Assembly: GCA_021399445.1 (NCBI GenBank)
Contig: JAJTUQ010000001.1
Span: 3,224,001-3,288,000 of the forward strand
Length of the DNA: 64,000 nt
Direction: 5' to 3'
Source of the DNA: Xylogone sp. PMI_703
Taxonomy: Eukaryota > Ascomycota > Leotiomycetes
Part shown: piece by piece, positions 11,691 to 23,900 of the stretch
How the letters are laid out: each line of letters begins with the position of its first letter
How positions within the stretch are numbered: position 1 is the stretch's first letter
Translations under genes and position numbers: made by a program
The notes under the pieces: model-generated
What the model was told of the DNA's origin: nothing
Seen by the model: only the letters and a program-made list of their open reading frames with translations
The model's database searches: none

Positions 11691-12316
11691 GTATATATAA
11701 ATATGTAAAGAAGTGTATTTGACTTGCTTCTTAAAAAAGAGAAGAAGGTTACATATTATCACGTTCTAGCATTGTGGTAGCCATGTCAAGCACCAGACTT
11801 TCGAAGAAAGATGTTGGACATAAAACAAGGGGCAGGCGTAGATCCGTTTCAGAAATAGGCACCTCGTGGACATCAAGGAATTCATTTATCCTACGCTATA
11901 CGACACCAGGGCCTCATTGTGACTATTTATCAATTGACGTATATATTTTCTCAATTATGTAGTGAGATAGAAGGCTCTTTTCGCTGACCTGGTCATAGAT
12001 AGATACGCATAATTGCTCTGTATTGCAGGCGTGATTGGTATGAGACAACGTACTCTCCTGACTTGGGAAAGTTTGGACCTCTCACTATACATGATATTAT
12101 TAATGCCGGTCATCTTTCCTGTGTTGATTAGATTAATTCGTAACAAATGCTTACATCTCACTCAGCTCTCGATAGTAGACCGAGCAGCACCACTCAATAC
12201 GCTATGGTGACTGTCGGTCTGTTTCAATGGAGTCCCGAAAATCGCCTGGAGCTACAAACCCAATGCCATTCAACCCATTTATTTCTTCAAGCGACTTTGC
12301 CTTTCCGTCGACCTTA
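11691..12316. other. Intergenic, AT-rich
   Basis: No coding signal. It contains the upstream region of the kinase-like gene at the left and the 3' side of a broken nuclease-like gene at the right. Confidence 0.4.
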
Positions 12317-12962
12317 TTATCGTTGAGTCTTGGTAGATTTCCCTAGAGTTATAGTGGACCATAGGGCACGGACAGCCCATATATCTAGGGCTCCTAACGA
12401 ACCGGATCGAACCAAATTTTTAGTAAATCCGAATCCGGTTGCGGATTCGAACAAATCCTGCAATCCGCTTATATAGGCGGCAAGCTGTGCCAATGCATTA
12501 CCAGTAAGTCCTGGGCGTTTTGCTTCTACGATAAGAAGGTTTGTAGCCGGTGTTGGGGTCCGAAGCTTTGTTTTCTTCGTGTAATGCACTAATCAAGATC
12601 TGGTCAATAATCATCTTTGAATACGCTTCGTTTTTTTTAGAAAATTTCGACCTCGTCATAGCGTATATTCTCTCCAAGTTCTCTGTCAAATACTGAGGGA
12701 CAGGCACACGCTGGATGTCGTCAAAAATTACTCGTTCACCAGCATCATCAAAGTCGCGTTCACACAGATTAAAAAGATTTAATGACTCTTCTAAACACGA
12801 GGGAGATGTTGCAGCGAGTTAGGCTAGTTAACGCATTATCTTTTTAATACATATAAAGCAAAGACTTACAGTAAGGAAGTTCGATTGAAATAGTCGCTTT
12901 TGTAACATCTTACAGAAAGGTTCATCAGGGTATTCCTGAAAGACTTCAAACAGCGTATCCAT
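12317..12962 (-). pseudogene. Broken gene with a PD-(D/E)XK-like 'VEAKRP' motif
   Basis: Three coding-looking pieces lie in order on the minus strand. (1) From ATG 12962, a 33-residue start beginning MDTLFEVFQEYPDEPF, then a good donor (GTAAGT), a CCTAACT branch site and a TTTAG acceptor. (2) From about 12815, an open frame with 'ERVIFDDIQRVPVPQYL' and 'AYSKMIIDQILISALHEEN'. (3) From about 12580, in another frame, 'LLIVEAKRPGLTGNALAQL' and 'DIWAVRALW'. The step from piece 2 to 3 needs a one-base shift near 12580, and the exon phases between 1 and 2 also do not match. Glu and Lys in 'VEAKRP' resemble a nuclease-type active-site strand seen in fungal hypothetical proteins that bind or cut nucleic acid. 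I cannot name the family. It is probably a decayed gene. Confidence 0.5.
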
Positions 12963-13407
12963 GATTGTTCTTTTCTTTTTCTTGGATTGGGATGTGAGAG
13001 ACGAGGTAGGTGTAACATTTTGACACTGGAATGTGAGGTATATCTACAGCTGGTTGCTGAGGCTTCAGGTGTTGCTCCATTGTGCCTTCGAGATTTAACA
13101 CGTAGAAAAGCCGTCGGAATGAAGCTTAGATGGTTGCTCTCTGTAGGTGTTCAGGAGGAGCCCTACAGATATCGCCATATTTGTACTGTAGGCTCGACAG
13201 GCTGCCGGAATATTATTAGTCCGATATTTTGGGGTAAATTATGTAATGAATGGCGCTAGTGATTCTTTAGGCTTTGGTGGCGGAGTACGTATTTAAACTA
13301 GTCCAAAAGAGGCTAAACCTTGATTAGCAGCCGCAGATAATTCTGATAACCTAACTTTTCAATATCGTCTATAACAACCACAGCTTGATCGTGTCCAAAC
13401 CTTCAAG
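12963..13407. other. Upstream region of NSA2
   Basis: This is the spacer between the broken nuclease-like gene (left, minus) and NSA2 (right, plus), and probably serves as the NSA2 promoter. The 90-codon frame at 12987-13259 has no family motif. Confidence 0.4.
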
Positions 13408-14743
13408 ATGCCTCAAAACGAGTATATCGAACGTTGGCAAAAGCTTCATGGCAAGCGGTATGTGATTGTGAGCACGGTATTATCCCAATTCTGACATGTA
13501 CATGCAGCCTTGACCATGATGAACGGCAACGCAAACGCCTCGCTCGTGAATCTCACAAGACGGCAGAGCAGGCCCAGAAGCTCACCGGTCTCCGCGCCAA
13601 ATTGTACCAGCAGAAGAGACGGAAGGAGAAGATACAGATGAAAAAGCAGATCAAAGCTCACGAGTCGCGAAATGTTCAATCTGCAACACCCAACGAACCT
13701 TCCAGTACACCCCTCCCACAGTATCTGCTCGATAGATCGCATCCTACAACCGCAAAGGCCATATCGAGTGCAATTAAAAATAAGCGCAATGAAAAGGCAG
13801 CCAAATTCAGTGTTCCTCTGCCAAAAGTGCGAGGTATCAGCGAGGAAGAGATGTTCAAGGTTGTTAAGACAGGAAAGAGGCAAAAGAAGGGATGGAAGAG
13901 AATGATCACAAAACCTACGTTTGTGGGGCCGGATTTCACAAGTACGCACTATACTCCCTAGACGGAAATTCTCGTACAAGTCCATATCCGCTAATATTGA
14001 CTTCAAAACTCTAGGACGACCGGTGAAATGTAAGGTTCCAGGCATTTGGCACATGTTATTCCGCTGACTAAGGGATCATAGACGAACGGTTCATAAGACC
14101 TATGGGTTTGCGTTATAAGAAAGCGAATGTGACGCATCCAGAACTTGGTAAGATCTCTGATGGCTTGGCAAGATCTGTGACATGATGTCTGTGATTAACA
14201 TATTTCAATGTTTGCAGGTGTAACCCTGCAATTACCTATTATTAGCGTATGGTCTTCACCAAAGCTGGATGTGCTATTCATTAGATATGCTAATGGTATT
14301 ATAGGTCAAGAAAAATCCTCAAAACCCTTTATACACGCAGCTAGGTGGTAAGAATTACTCTCATTCAAAAGTTGATAGCCATGACTAAAACCGTGATTCA
14401 TAGTATTAACGAAGGGCACGATAATCGAGGTTAACGTTGCTGAGTTAGGACTCACAACAGCGTCTGGGAAAGTAGCCTGGGGAAGATGGGTAAGTTACTT
14501 CAAACCTTAGCCCTCTCATTCCAAGAGCGTGCGAACTACTCAAGAGTCACATACTTACATACGACAGGCACAAGTCACAAATAACCCAGAGGTATGTCTT
14601 CTTTGATTGCCTCTCACTCTGTATACTGTTCTAGCGTTCATGTACTAATACGAGAGCTAGAATGACGGATGTGTGAATGCGTAAGTTTATTCTTAGATTG
14701 TTCAAGATGCGTACTAACTCTGTGCAGGCTACTTCTAGTTTAA
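13408..14743 (+). CDS. NSA2: Ribosome biogenesis protein NSA2 (10 exons)
   Basis: Join of 13408-13457, 13508-13941, 14015-14029, 14082-14147, 14218-14246, 14305-14347, 14404-14489, 14568-14591, 14661-14680 and 14728-14743 gives 260 residues, close to the ~261 of yeast Nsa2. All nine introns have GT-AG ends and matching phases, several with CTAAC/CTAAT branch sites. Diagnostic segments are '[17 protein letters not shown]' at the start, '[14 protein letters not shown]', '[19 protein letters not shown]', '[19 protein letters not shown]', '[19 protein letters not shown]' and '[18 protein letters not shown]'. The protein ends 'DGCVNALLLV'. Nsa2 is an essential nuclear factor of pre-60S ribosome assembly, needed for maturation of 27S pre-rRNA. 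Exons of 15, 16, 20, 24 and 29 nt are unusual. The longest open frame here wrongly starts inside intron 1. Confidence 0.93.
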
Positions 14744-15316
14744 CGATAGTCATACGAGCACTGCCAGTTAGTTAATGGGGCTTCAGCAGCAACTATATGG
14801 CTCCGACCTTGATACCAAATTTGCACCTTTGTTGCATACTTCTTAGTTACTGGAGTTCACCTTTTATTAGAAATAAGATCATACGCATGTTAGATTTAGT
14901 GGGCAAGAAAAGTAATGCACTGTTTCAATAGAAATGAACCATTTCGTTATCTACTGTCGCCCATAATGACTAGTCTCAGCCTCTAGGCCTTGCATGTGAT
15001 TATCTGCCGCGTGTATCCATCTTTTCATAACGGCCCCGGCATTCACTTGGTTGACTTGTACAGTTACTCCGGTCCAAGTTTGACTCGGTTATCCTTTGGA
15101 CTTGGAAATCATTATTCATCATTTTCAAGCTAGAACTCTACCAATATCATAGAAATAAGGATAATAAGGAATTTTATGACGATTATATCAGTTTGTATTC
15201 AAAGGCCCATTTTGTTATGTGATATCGATATCCGACATTGCAGGTAATACCAGAACGACTGCAAGATTCCAAAATTAGTTCAGCTGAACGTGAGGCTTTC
15301 ATGGTATGTCCCACTG
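14744..15316. other. Intergenic, AT-rich, convergent gene ends
   Basis: Downstream flanks of NSA2 (plus) and the lectin-like gene (minus). No coding or RNA signal found. Confidence 0.4.
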
Positions 15317-15972
15317 TTACGCCATATAGTAAAATGTTGCGTCCACATTCTGGCCAAACATAGCATCAGACCCTCCCCGATAAGTGATAGAATTAGGCGG
15401 ACCTTTCGGCTGGACATTTATAGACCACGAATCGTCATCAAGATATAACCAATAACTACCGTCTAAAACTAAATTAATTTTCATTACAACGTTTCTTTCC
15501 TGCGCAATACTTGAAGGGAAAGGTATAATGCTCTCGTTTCCCCAACCGCTACTACCGGAAGCGGAGTTGAGACGAATGGTCTGGTCCTTTCGCCTAAACG
15601 ATACCTGAAGCGCGATGTCGCCGTGCTTATTCCACAAGTTGAAACTGGTATTGTCATGGTAACAACCGGAAGACGAATAGTCGTTCAGAGGCACGCAAAC
15701 ATAGCATCCCAGAAGCTCTTGCATATCCACTGGGAAGTCGAATGAACCTCCGCTAGCGTTAAGAGACTGTGAGGTGGAATGTTCGTCGAGTGATTGATCA
15801 AGGGAACTGTAGAAGTCTTGTCACAAATCATACTCGAGATGTAAGGGATACTCAATATCTCATACATTGGGCGGCTTCCACGCGACTTAGGCTCTAGCCA
15901 GGTGGTTGTAGGATTCTTAGGATAAGGCGGGATTTTGCTCTCATCAATATGCGCTGATGATGATTCCGCCAT
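15317..15972 (-). CDS. Galectin-like lectin domain protein (2 exons)
   Basis: Join of 15972-15866 and 15806-15317 gives 198 residues; the 59-nt intron (GTATGA..ACAG) restores the frame, since without it each half stops. The N-terminal ~60 residues are polar and probably disordered, with no signal peptide. The C-terminal ~130 residues are beta-rich: 'FNLWNKHGDIALQVSFRR', then 'WGNESIIPF', 'VVMKINLVLDGSYWLYLDD' and 'NVDATFYYMA'. The W-G-N-E pattern followed by P-F, in that position, is the hallmark of galectin-type carbohydrate sites, so a galectin-like fold binding beta-galactosides or related glycans is my inference. The classical H-N-P-R strand is not obvious. It could act in defence against grazers or in cell-surface recognition, but the sequence does not show which. 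Confidence 0.55.
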
Positions 15973-17026
15973 TGTGAGCTGAATGATGAATAAACCAGGG
16001 CTTAAAATTTATCCCGTTGTGAATAGCTGCATAGTCTGAATAGCTTGAAGCAGTGGCTCCTCATATTTATACACCAGGTCAATATGGTATATTGCGCCTC
16101 GCCCTCCACTTCATGATCCATAACATGGTAGTTGAGGTTGATGTGGCTAGCTTGGATGCAAGAATCTAATATCCAGTTCACGGTCTTTTTCCTCAAGTCC
16201 CCACCTTTCTTCATAATTCTGCTTGCAAGAGTAAGAGATTGCCATGTGAATAGAAGAATCGCGATGTTTGAATCCCCATGCTTCGGATATAGATGAATAC
16301 GGTAGCTAGCTGAATACGATGGCGAGCTGAACAAGACAAGACTTTACCCAATATAGCATGCATCCCACCAGTTAAAGCTGTACTTTGTTAATATGCGTCC
16401 TGCATGTCGGCTCCGCATTGTAAATGTCCCTATTCGCTATGCAATTCTGTTAATGATGTAGTGAAAGCTGGCCAGTGATGTTCACACCCACTAGAGGGTC
16501 TACATAAAGGGAAATCCTACAGGAAAATGGACGCGCAATATTCCCTTCGTCGTCTTCCACTCTTAAGCTTATCAAATATATCAAAACAGAGTTATTTCTT
16601 ATCAGACCTGATAAAAGCATCATATTTAAGATGTTCAGGGATAAGACTATCTTTTAAATGGTTACCGTCTGTATGATGCTTCTGTGTTTGATATTCCACC
16701 AGTTTTCAAGTGAACGCCACCTAGCAAAATACGGAGATATAGATGTAAGTGATCTGCAACAATTATATCCACATTGATGAGACTCTAGTGAACATTTTGC
16801 TATCAGTTAATACCCCTCGAATCCTGCAGTTGTAACATAACTTGGTCCGACAAACAAGTCATGCATTCAACTAAATCAACCTTACTAGATCATTTTTGTT
16901 ATTTTGAATTCATCCATCAGTGGTGATCATGTGTGTATAGCTAAAACTCTTACCTTTCTCTGTGAGATAGATATATTTAATACTGTAAACCAACTTGAAC
17001 AGATCAAAAGAATCCTACCACTAGAC
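15973..17026. other. Intergenic, AT-rich
   Basis: Upstream region of the lectin-like gene and downstream flank of the methyltransferase gene. A 110-codon minus frame at 16002-16334 has no recognised motif and may be a gene remnant. No other signal. Confidence 0.4.
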
Positions 17027-17964
17027 TCATTCTTTCCAAGCAAATCCAACCCAGGCAACCATGTCAACTTTCACTCTGTTTTCCTCCTCCTTAAAAGCCG
17101 TTAGTTTCTTCAGCTCATCTTTGAGCAAGTCCGGAACCCTCGCAAGCTCTTCTTCACTATACCCCTTATAGAACATATCCTTAAAAGGCATCATATTTTC
17201 GACCATCTCATCCAAAGTCTTAGCCTCAATGAGACTAGGCACACTCCTGACTTCGACGTTATGTCCGAACCCAGCATCCTCGAGTATACCCATCAGATAT
17301 GAGCCCCTATTCCACTCATCTGGTATGTTCCAGCTATATGGCTCCTCATGAGGACGGATTATTCTAGCAACATTTTCCAATGCTGGGGGCCAACTGCGCT
17401 CTAGTATCCTTCAGAACAGGCGTCGTTTTAGAATAAAGAGATATTCTCACCAGCCCATGAGCTAACAACAGCCACTCCACCCTTCCCAAGGACTTTCCAT
17501 ATCTCCTTCGCGGCTCTTAACCGACCTCCTAAGTCCGTAACATCAGGCGCTAATCCAAAGTTACAAATAGCGTGCGTAAAGCCTCCCTCAGGGAGCGCAC
17601 CGAGATCCCTGACATCGGCAACTTTTGTGGTCACCGTCTTCTCCCATCCATTTTCCTTGATGATTTCATCCAGATAAGATATCATTCCTGGAGCGAGGTC
17701 AATGGCCGTGATGAGTGTAGATGGGGAAGAAGCCTTAATTAACCGGGTAACGATTCCAGTACCACACGCTAGGTCTAGCACATTGGAGTCGGGAGTGATT
17801 GGGAAGGGTGTGATTGATGTGGGAGATGAGAGGGAGTCGAGGATGTGCTTTGCGACTGTGGATGTGGAGCCGTTGGCCATACGATCGTAGGATCTGGCAC
17901 GGGAGGTATGAAAGGAGTGAGACATTGTGAGAAGCTGAGACGCTCTAGATCTTGTTGCTACCAA
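17027..17964 (-). CDS. SAM-dependent methyltransferase, class I (2 exons)
   Basis: Join of 17964-17451 and 17400-17027 gives 295 residues, or 282 from the second Met at 17925 (MSHSFHTSRARSYDRM), which looks the better start. The 50-nt intron (GTGAGA..CTAG) joins '..VVSSWA' to 'ERSWPPALENVARII' in phase. Motif I is 'NVLDLACGTG' with the acidic partner in 'LITAIDLAPGM' (motif post I), then 'VADVRDLGALPEGGF' and 'ICNFGLAPD' (motif II region), a complete Rossmann-type SAM site of the Methyltransf_11/25 type. The second half carries a substrate-side helical cap with 'PYSWNIPDEWNRGSYL'. The substrate is unknown; in fungi such proteins act on small molecules. It stands alone, with no biosynthetic genes next to it. 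Confidence 0.82.
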
Positions 17965-18335
17965 GATAAGCTGGATATGAGGTTGCAGGCGTCACAAAAT
18001 TATTTAGACCATGGATAAACTACGATACACTCAAAAGGTGGAAACGCTCTTAGTGTTGGGTATCCAGATCTTTATATATACTTTATATCTAATTTTGTTC
18101 TGGACATGTATATTGCTTGCCCATGATAATGATGAGCCTTTTCAAAAGTCTCCGAGACGCCTCAATAACATTCCGCATCACTCGGAAACATTTATTTTCT
18201 GAGCAGGTTTCAGCCTCCTAACCAAATAAAATGTTTCCGAGTGCCAATAATTGGGAGCATATTTATCGATGCAGACATCAAGGTAGCTCGGATAGGAGAA
18301 AGCAAGAACCGAGCTCGCCTCAGCCCGACGACACC
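17965..18335. other. Short intergenic stretch
   Basis: Between the methyltransferase promoter and the 3' end of the tandem GFA gene. No coding or RNA signal seen. Confidence 0.4.
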
Positions 18336-19673
18336 CTACTCCCAAGCTCTTTTTCCACCTCTACCGATGAGACTTCCCCTCCAACGTCCAATTCCTCCCT
18401 CACCAGCTTGTTTTCCTTCCTCTAGTCCCTTCTCCAGGGCATCCCACTCCACACCTTCCAGCACCCTGAGGTTTACAGGCACTTGATTGTCCCAGCGATA
18501 CTGCTTCTCTGGAGGCCATGAATCAAAAACATCTTGCGGGACCATTGACTTTAGCCTGCCAATATAGATCGGAACGCCGCAGTGTTTGCAGAATTTGTGG
18601 TCTCCATTTTTTGGACCGAAGGCATAGCCTACCAGTGCAGAGGTTGGGTCTGAGACCGAGTATTGCATGCGAAGAGGGTAGCAGCGAGTTGAGCCGTTCT
18701 ATGCCACACGTTAGTAATGGTTTACTTCTCTTTATTAAAGATGCTAGTATTCATATAATAATAAAGGCAGTAGATATAACGTGCTGGCACTGAGAACGAG
18801 AAGATGGATGGAGGTAAAATAGGGGGAACATACTCGCATACAGATACTACAGTCACACTCCATTACTCGTTCCTTACTAGTAGGAATCGGCCCATCTGTC
18901 TTGAAAGCTACAGTGACGGCACCGCAGTGGCATCCTCCAGTATAGAGCTTAGTATTCTCACCAAAGTCATGCGTTGGTAACTCGCCCGTAAACTTGTGTG
19001 GAGTAAACTGCGGCGAAGTAGCAGCGCCGTTATATTTGTGCTGTTTCAAGGGCCAGATATCTATATCATGTAGTGTACGAGCCTATATGTTCACGTAAGT
19101 AGAGTATAGATGTCGAGTTTAGGGTATCGACGCGCGGTGAGTGATGCTTACGTTTACTATAGTGCGGTCGCCATTCACAAGAATGGGTGCGATACCACAA
19201 GTAGGACAGAACTACGGTATGTTAGCATCCATTTCATTTATTGTGAAGGTAAGAGTTAGCTAATTCCTGAAACACTCCCTGGAAAATTGGTTCCTCCACG
19301 AATCGATCATGTTCCTACAATTGCAATCACGCACCAGCACAATAGGTTAAGATTAACAAAAAAGGAAGATAAAAGCAAAAAGATTAAAACCCATCAAGAT
19401 CAAAGAGAAAGGGAAAATAAATAAACCCACCTTATGCGCCCACTTCTTCTCACCAAATCTATACTCCACCAAGCTCCCCTCCCCCTCGTCAACAACAAAG
19501 TTCCCGGGCGAAGGAGCCACAAAGACATAGTTCTTCCGGAAGCATATACTGCAGTTACACGCGCCGACTTCGTTCTGCGTGATATCGGGTATGTTGACGT
19601 GGTACTTGAAGGCACCGCAGTGGCAGGACCCTTCGTAAGTTTTGAGCTCGGGGTCGGGCTGCGGTGTGGCCAT
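18336..19673 (-). CDS. Tandem GFA/CENP-V domain protein (4 exons)
   Basis: Join of 19673-19431, 19211-19152, 19082-18834 and 18698-18336 gives 304 residues; all three introns are phase 0, with lengths of 219, 69 and 135 nt. Two GFA-type zinc domains follow each other. Domain 1 has 'GSCHCGAFKYHV', 'GACNCSICFRKNYVFV' and, across intron 1, 'KFCPTCG'. Domain 2 has 'GGCHCGAVTVAF', 'MECDCSICMRNGSTRCYPL' across intron 3, and 'HKFCKHCGVPIY'. Each supplies the CxC, CxxC and CxxC cysteines that bind the structural and active-site zinc ions in this family. The founding member is a glutathione-dependent formaldehyde-activating enzyme; most fungal members have unknown substrates. Read without splicing, the halves look like two unrelated short genes. 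Confidence 0.88.
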
Positions 19674-20920
19674 TTTTCTTTCCAGAAGCCGAGAATTCCT
19701 AGGGGATTACTAGTCACTGGGAGCGGGAAATCTAGGTTCAAATTATGGATTACGATGGTGGTGGTAATGAGTCTCTAGGGAAGTCAGTGTTATAAGGTAA
19801 GTCATTATTGTAGCTTTGGCGGGGAGCTGTTTTATATAAAAGATACTTGTACATGGGTATTTCCCATCCGGGGATTATCTTGGCCGATTAAAGTATGGAG
19901 AAGAGCCTATGAATATGATAGCACTCTTACACCTGCACGATTACGATTACCTGATTGATTACTACTTTACAAACCGCATCTCAATCAGTTGCGAGGTTGA
20001 TCCATCCAATCCATATCTTTAATCGTATTCTACGTCAACAATCGCTGAATCTGTGATTCCACCTCAGAAAGTCTCGTGGAGAACAGTAATGCGGGGCACT
20101 AAGCCCACCCCACATAAACTTGACTACGCTAAATTGACAATATTGTATGATACGGAAAACGGTCCAAGAAATTATTGACTGGCTATTCAGTAAATTAAGT
20201 ACCATGACTAACACTAGATATTCAGCACAAATTCTGAGACAAGCAATCAAACTGTTTATATGCTTCTGTTTCCGAATTTTCTATGGAAAAAATTCCAGCT
20301 CCGAATATAGTATAACTTTGAAGTACGGATTCGGCCATTTGCCAACATTCCGGTGTCTTTGAGGCGGATCTAGGATTGTGGACAAGATTGCCTGCATATC
20401 TGCAAATAGTTTGATGCGCCCTCTTGAATTGATGTATGCGGTTAAGACGCGCAGTCACGTGGATGCGTGTTTTCTCCCCCCTTCTTACCGTTTGACTTTC
20501 CGATATTGTATAAGTACGACCCTCCACACCAGTGTAGTTCATGCTTTTGTTAATAGATTCCAAGATATTGAATAGTCCATGTTACGCATCACATTTCATA
20601 AACTCTACATAATCCAATATGCTACAAGCCACAGCCGACTGCTGAAACAAAGCTACATAGGCAGTAATATTGTTATAGATCAGCTAAAATATACCTCCCT
20701 CACTTACGAAACGCCCTAAACGCCCTGCCTGCTATCGAAATCATGACAAGACCCAGGGACACAGAGAGATGCACACGCTTGAGCCCCCTTTTCTCCCCTT
20801 TTTCTCCACTCATGAAAGGATATCAAACCACGCCAATATGTAACCATGACTCATATGTCTTTTAGATCTCCGTCATCAAAAAGAAAAAAAAGGAACCGCG
20901 CTTAAAGCAGACGAGACTCC
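19674..20920. other. Intergenic, AT-rich
   Basis: Promoter side of the tandem GFA gene and downstream flank of the zinc-cluster regulator. CACGTG occurs at about 20456. No gene supported on either strand. Confidence 0.45.
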
Positions 20921-23900
20921 TTACGTACCACCAGACCCTCCAAAAAAGAACCCGTCAAACAGATCAACCCCTTGACCTCCTTCACTAAAGTCATGGTCAG
21001 CCCCTTCCCAGCCTAATCCAAATCCAAGGTTCATCCCGGCACCAGCACCGCCGTACCCATTCCCATTTCCACCGGCACCGGCTCCATGAGGGTCAAATCC
21101 ATTCCCCTGCAAGAAGTCCATGCCCTGGAATGAAAAGTCAAGATCAGCGGACCCGGCATACGAAGTATGAGAAGGTTGTGGATTGCCATGACTCTGGATG
21201 TATCTAGGGGAGGCGAGAAGTGAAGGGTCGATCTGGTTTGGGTCCAGGGAAGAGAGAGGTGGTGACAAGGAGTATTCGGAAGGAGATCGGTGTGCTTGCG
21301 GCGGAGCTTGGGTTCGCGGTGAGCGGATAGGCGCGCCAGGGTTATAGGAATCATATTCAACCTTGACGCCATCAGGAGGAGTTGGATGGCTATTGGAACG
21401 ATAAAGCTGCTGTGGTGGTGGCGGCGGTGGGTGCGGCTGTTGATTCAAAGCTGATCGTGGTTTAGATTGAGGCGACGTGGGGAAGAGGTCATTTAATCCC
21501 ATATCGAACTGGTGTTTCGGTCGAGAAGGAGGGACTTGTCTTTGTCTGCCGCTACCAGACCTGCGTACATTACTATATTGTTGCTGTCTATTAGCAGCAT
21601 TGCTCCCAAAGTAATCTGTCTCATTGGATTTCAGATTTTGCTCCCGGCGAGAATTCAAGCCCAGAGCAGAAGATCCAAATCCGGTCGTTGACATGCACAT
21701 CTGGACAGTGGCCTTCGACATGCGATCGAATGCATCACGACAAGCCTCGGCAGGAGGACATTTCTCGATAAGGTCACCGAGAACAGAAGTTGCTGCGAGA
21801 ATAGTGAAATCCACTTCGTCCATGGTCTGCAAGATATTAGTTAATATGTACAAATATTAAAGGACGTCACTTACAAGACGGCTTCTCACGATTGGAGAAT
21901 GCCAGATAGCATAAAGAAAAGAGATCCCCGCCATGAAGAGGTGATGGGTCGCCAAGAAAGTATAATTGACCAGATGGACACGATGTAGTTGCCGATACAG
22001 CCTCAAGACCCTCTGTCCAGCCTCTGCTACCTTCAAAAACACTCGTTCCTCATCCTCGCGCAATTCAACACTCTTGATGCTAGGACTTTCAACTTCATCA
22101 CTCGTGTTATATTCCCCCTCGAACATCGCCGGTGTGGCTATGCTCTGTCTATATAGCATGATGACACACTGCCAGTAATTGAGTTCCAGAAACTCTACCG
22201 AGAAGTCGACCCCGGTATCTTTCTTGGTTGGAGCTGAGGTCTTCCACTCATACAGTCGTCTATCAATGTCAATGCGCCACGAACGGAACGAGTCGAACTT
22301 GTAGAGGAATGGAGACGGTAATTTCGTATGCATGTAGGGATTTTGTTGGTTAGCTCCTCCAGCCCTGGCAAACTGGGCCTGCTGATGCTGCAAGACCTGT
22401 AGAATCTCTGACTGAAGTAACCGTAATCGGAAGTAATGATATGATGCATGTTTATAGGTAGGCTCTCCCGAGCCCCCAGGCGGTTCCAGAAACCCGGATG
22501 GGGTAATGTACCTGTCATCTAAAAGGGAAGGAAACTCTGTCGTTATGACCTGATCCGTGATTCCAAACGGCCTACCGACACAAGTCGACACGAGACGATC
22601 GAAAGAGTAAGTACACCACCACAATCTTCGTCTGAAATCTCGAATCCATTGTCGACGTCCTCTTTCACGGTCTTTCTGCGCTTGTATAGCTTCGATGTCG
22701 CCGCCATCTATTCGTTCGGCTTCAAGTCCAACGTCAATATCCTTCCCATCTTCGTAATGCAGCCCTAGATCAACAGCAAGACGAACAGCAACTCCTACAA
22801 TATACCACAGCCCAGGTGCAACAGGCCTGAGCAATGCAAATCCAGCCAACAGCAACACTGCCTGCAATTCTTTCAACGCTCCCAGCCCGTCGCCTTTATC
22901 GCTACTTGGTGCACTCAAGCACGCTTCTAGATGCACAATAGCTGAAGCATGGTATTCTTCGGGTTGGGATTGTTTTCCAGGCTTTGTCCCGCTCTCCGAT
23001 TCGTGTTTATTTCCATCATTCCTTTCTCCACCTTCACCCGAATCTCCCAGGAAGATTCCACCGCCAATAGCAAAGACGATATTCAGCATATACTGTTCCC
23101 TTGGTGTCCTCACCCTCTGCTCACCTTCAGCGTAAGCCGCCTCGAACATCTTCATAAACTCGCCTCGATGCAGGATGGGAATCTGCGGATTGGCATGCTC
23201 GAAGTAGAATTCCACAAGTCGCCTACCAACATCTTTATCCGGGAATGGGGCCTGCTTGATAGTTGGTTTTGTTTGCAGTCCAAAGAACGAGTCTCTCATG
23301 TTCGTAGGTGGGCCAGGTTTCGATCCCCCCTGCGGTTTGGAAGAGGGTCGAACTCCACTCCTATCACTATTCGAGCCAGAGACAGATGACTTCACAGCAG
23401 CAAAGACTACACGTGCAAAGGATATTCCCGCTGTGGAACCTAAATATCTAGAATCTGAAGCACCTTGGACGGGGATACTGCCCAGATTCGAGACCAGTTT
23501 TTCGACTTTCTCTGCGTCACCCTGTTTCTTGCTTCTTGCAAGCTCCTGCTGAGACGGTTTTGTTGAAGAGACAGCAACCTCTGCAGTTTGAGGCGGTCGA
23601 CCGTCCTCACTCGGACTCTGAATGGTATTTGGTTCAGGGCCCGGACGTGAGCTAAGATCAAGGTCATCAGCTGGCGCGAATGGGATATTATGTTTCTGAA
23701 GCAGTCCCTCGAGGTAATCGACCCTACTCTCCAAGTAGAAGACATAACTGTAGAAACATCAGCTATCATTCGCCCAGAACTCACTTAAAAAGACTCTAGC
23801 CATGCAAACCCCCGATCATGAACCCGGCGTATCCGTAACAAAATCACAAGTACTGTCTCCAACTCACCTCCTTGGAATCTCCCTCTTTGTAATAGGATCA

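Noticed and set aside
16002..16334. 110-codon minus-strand frame
   Set aside because: No recognised motif; could be a remnant, but not supportable.
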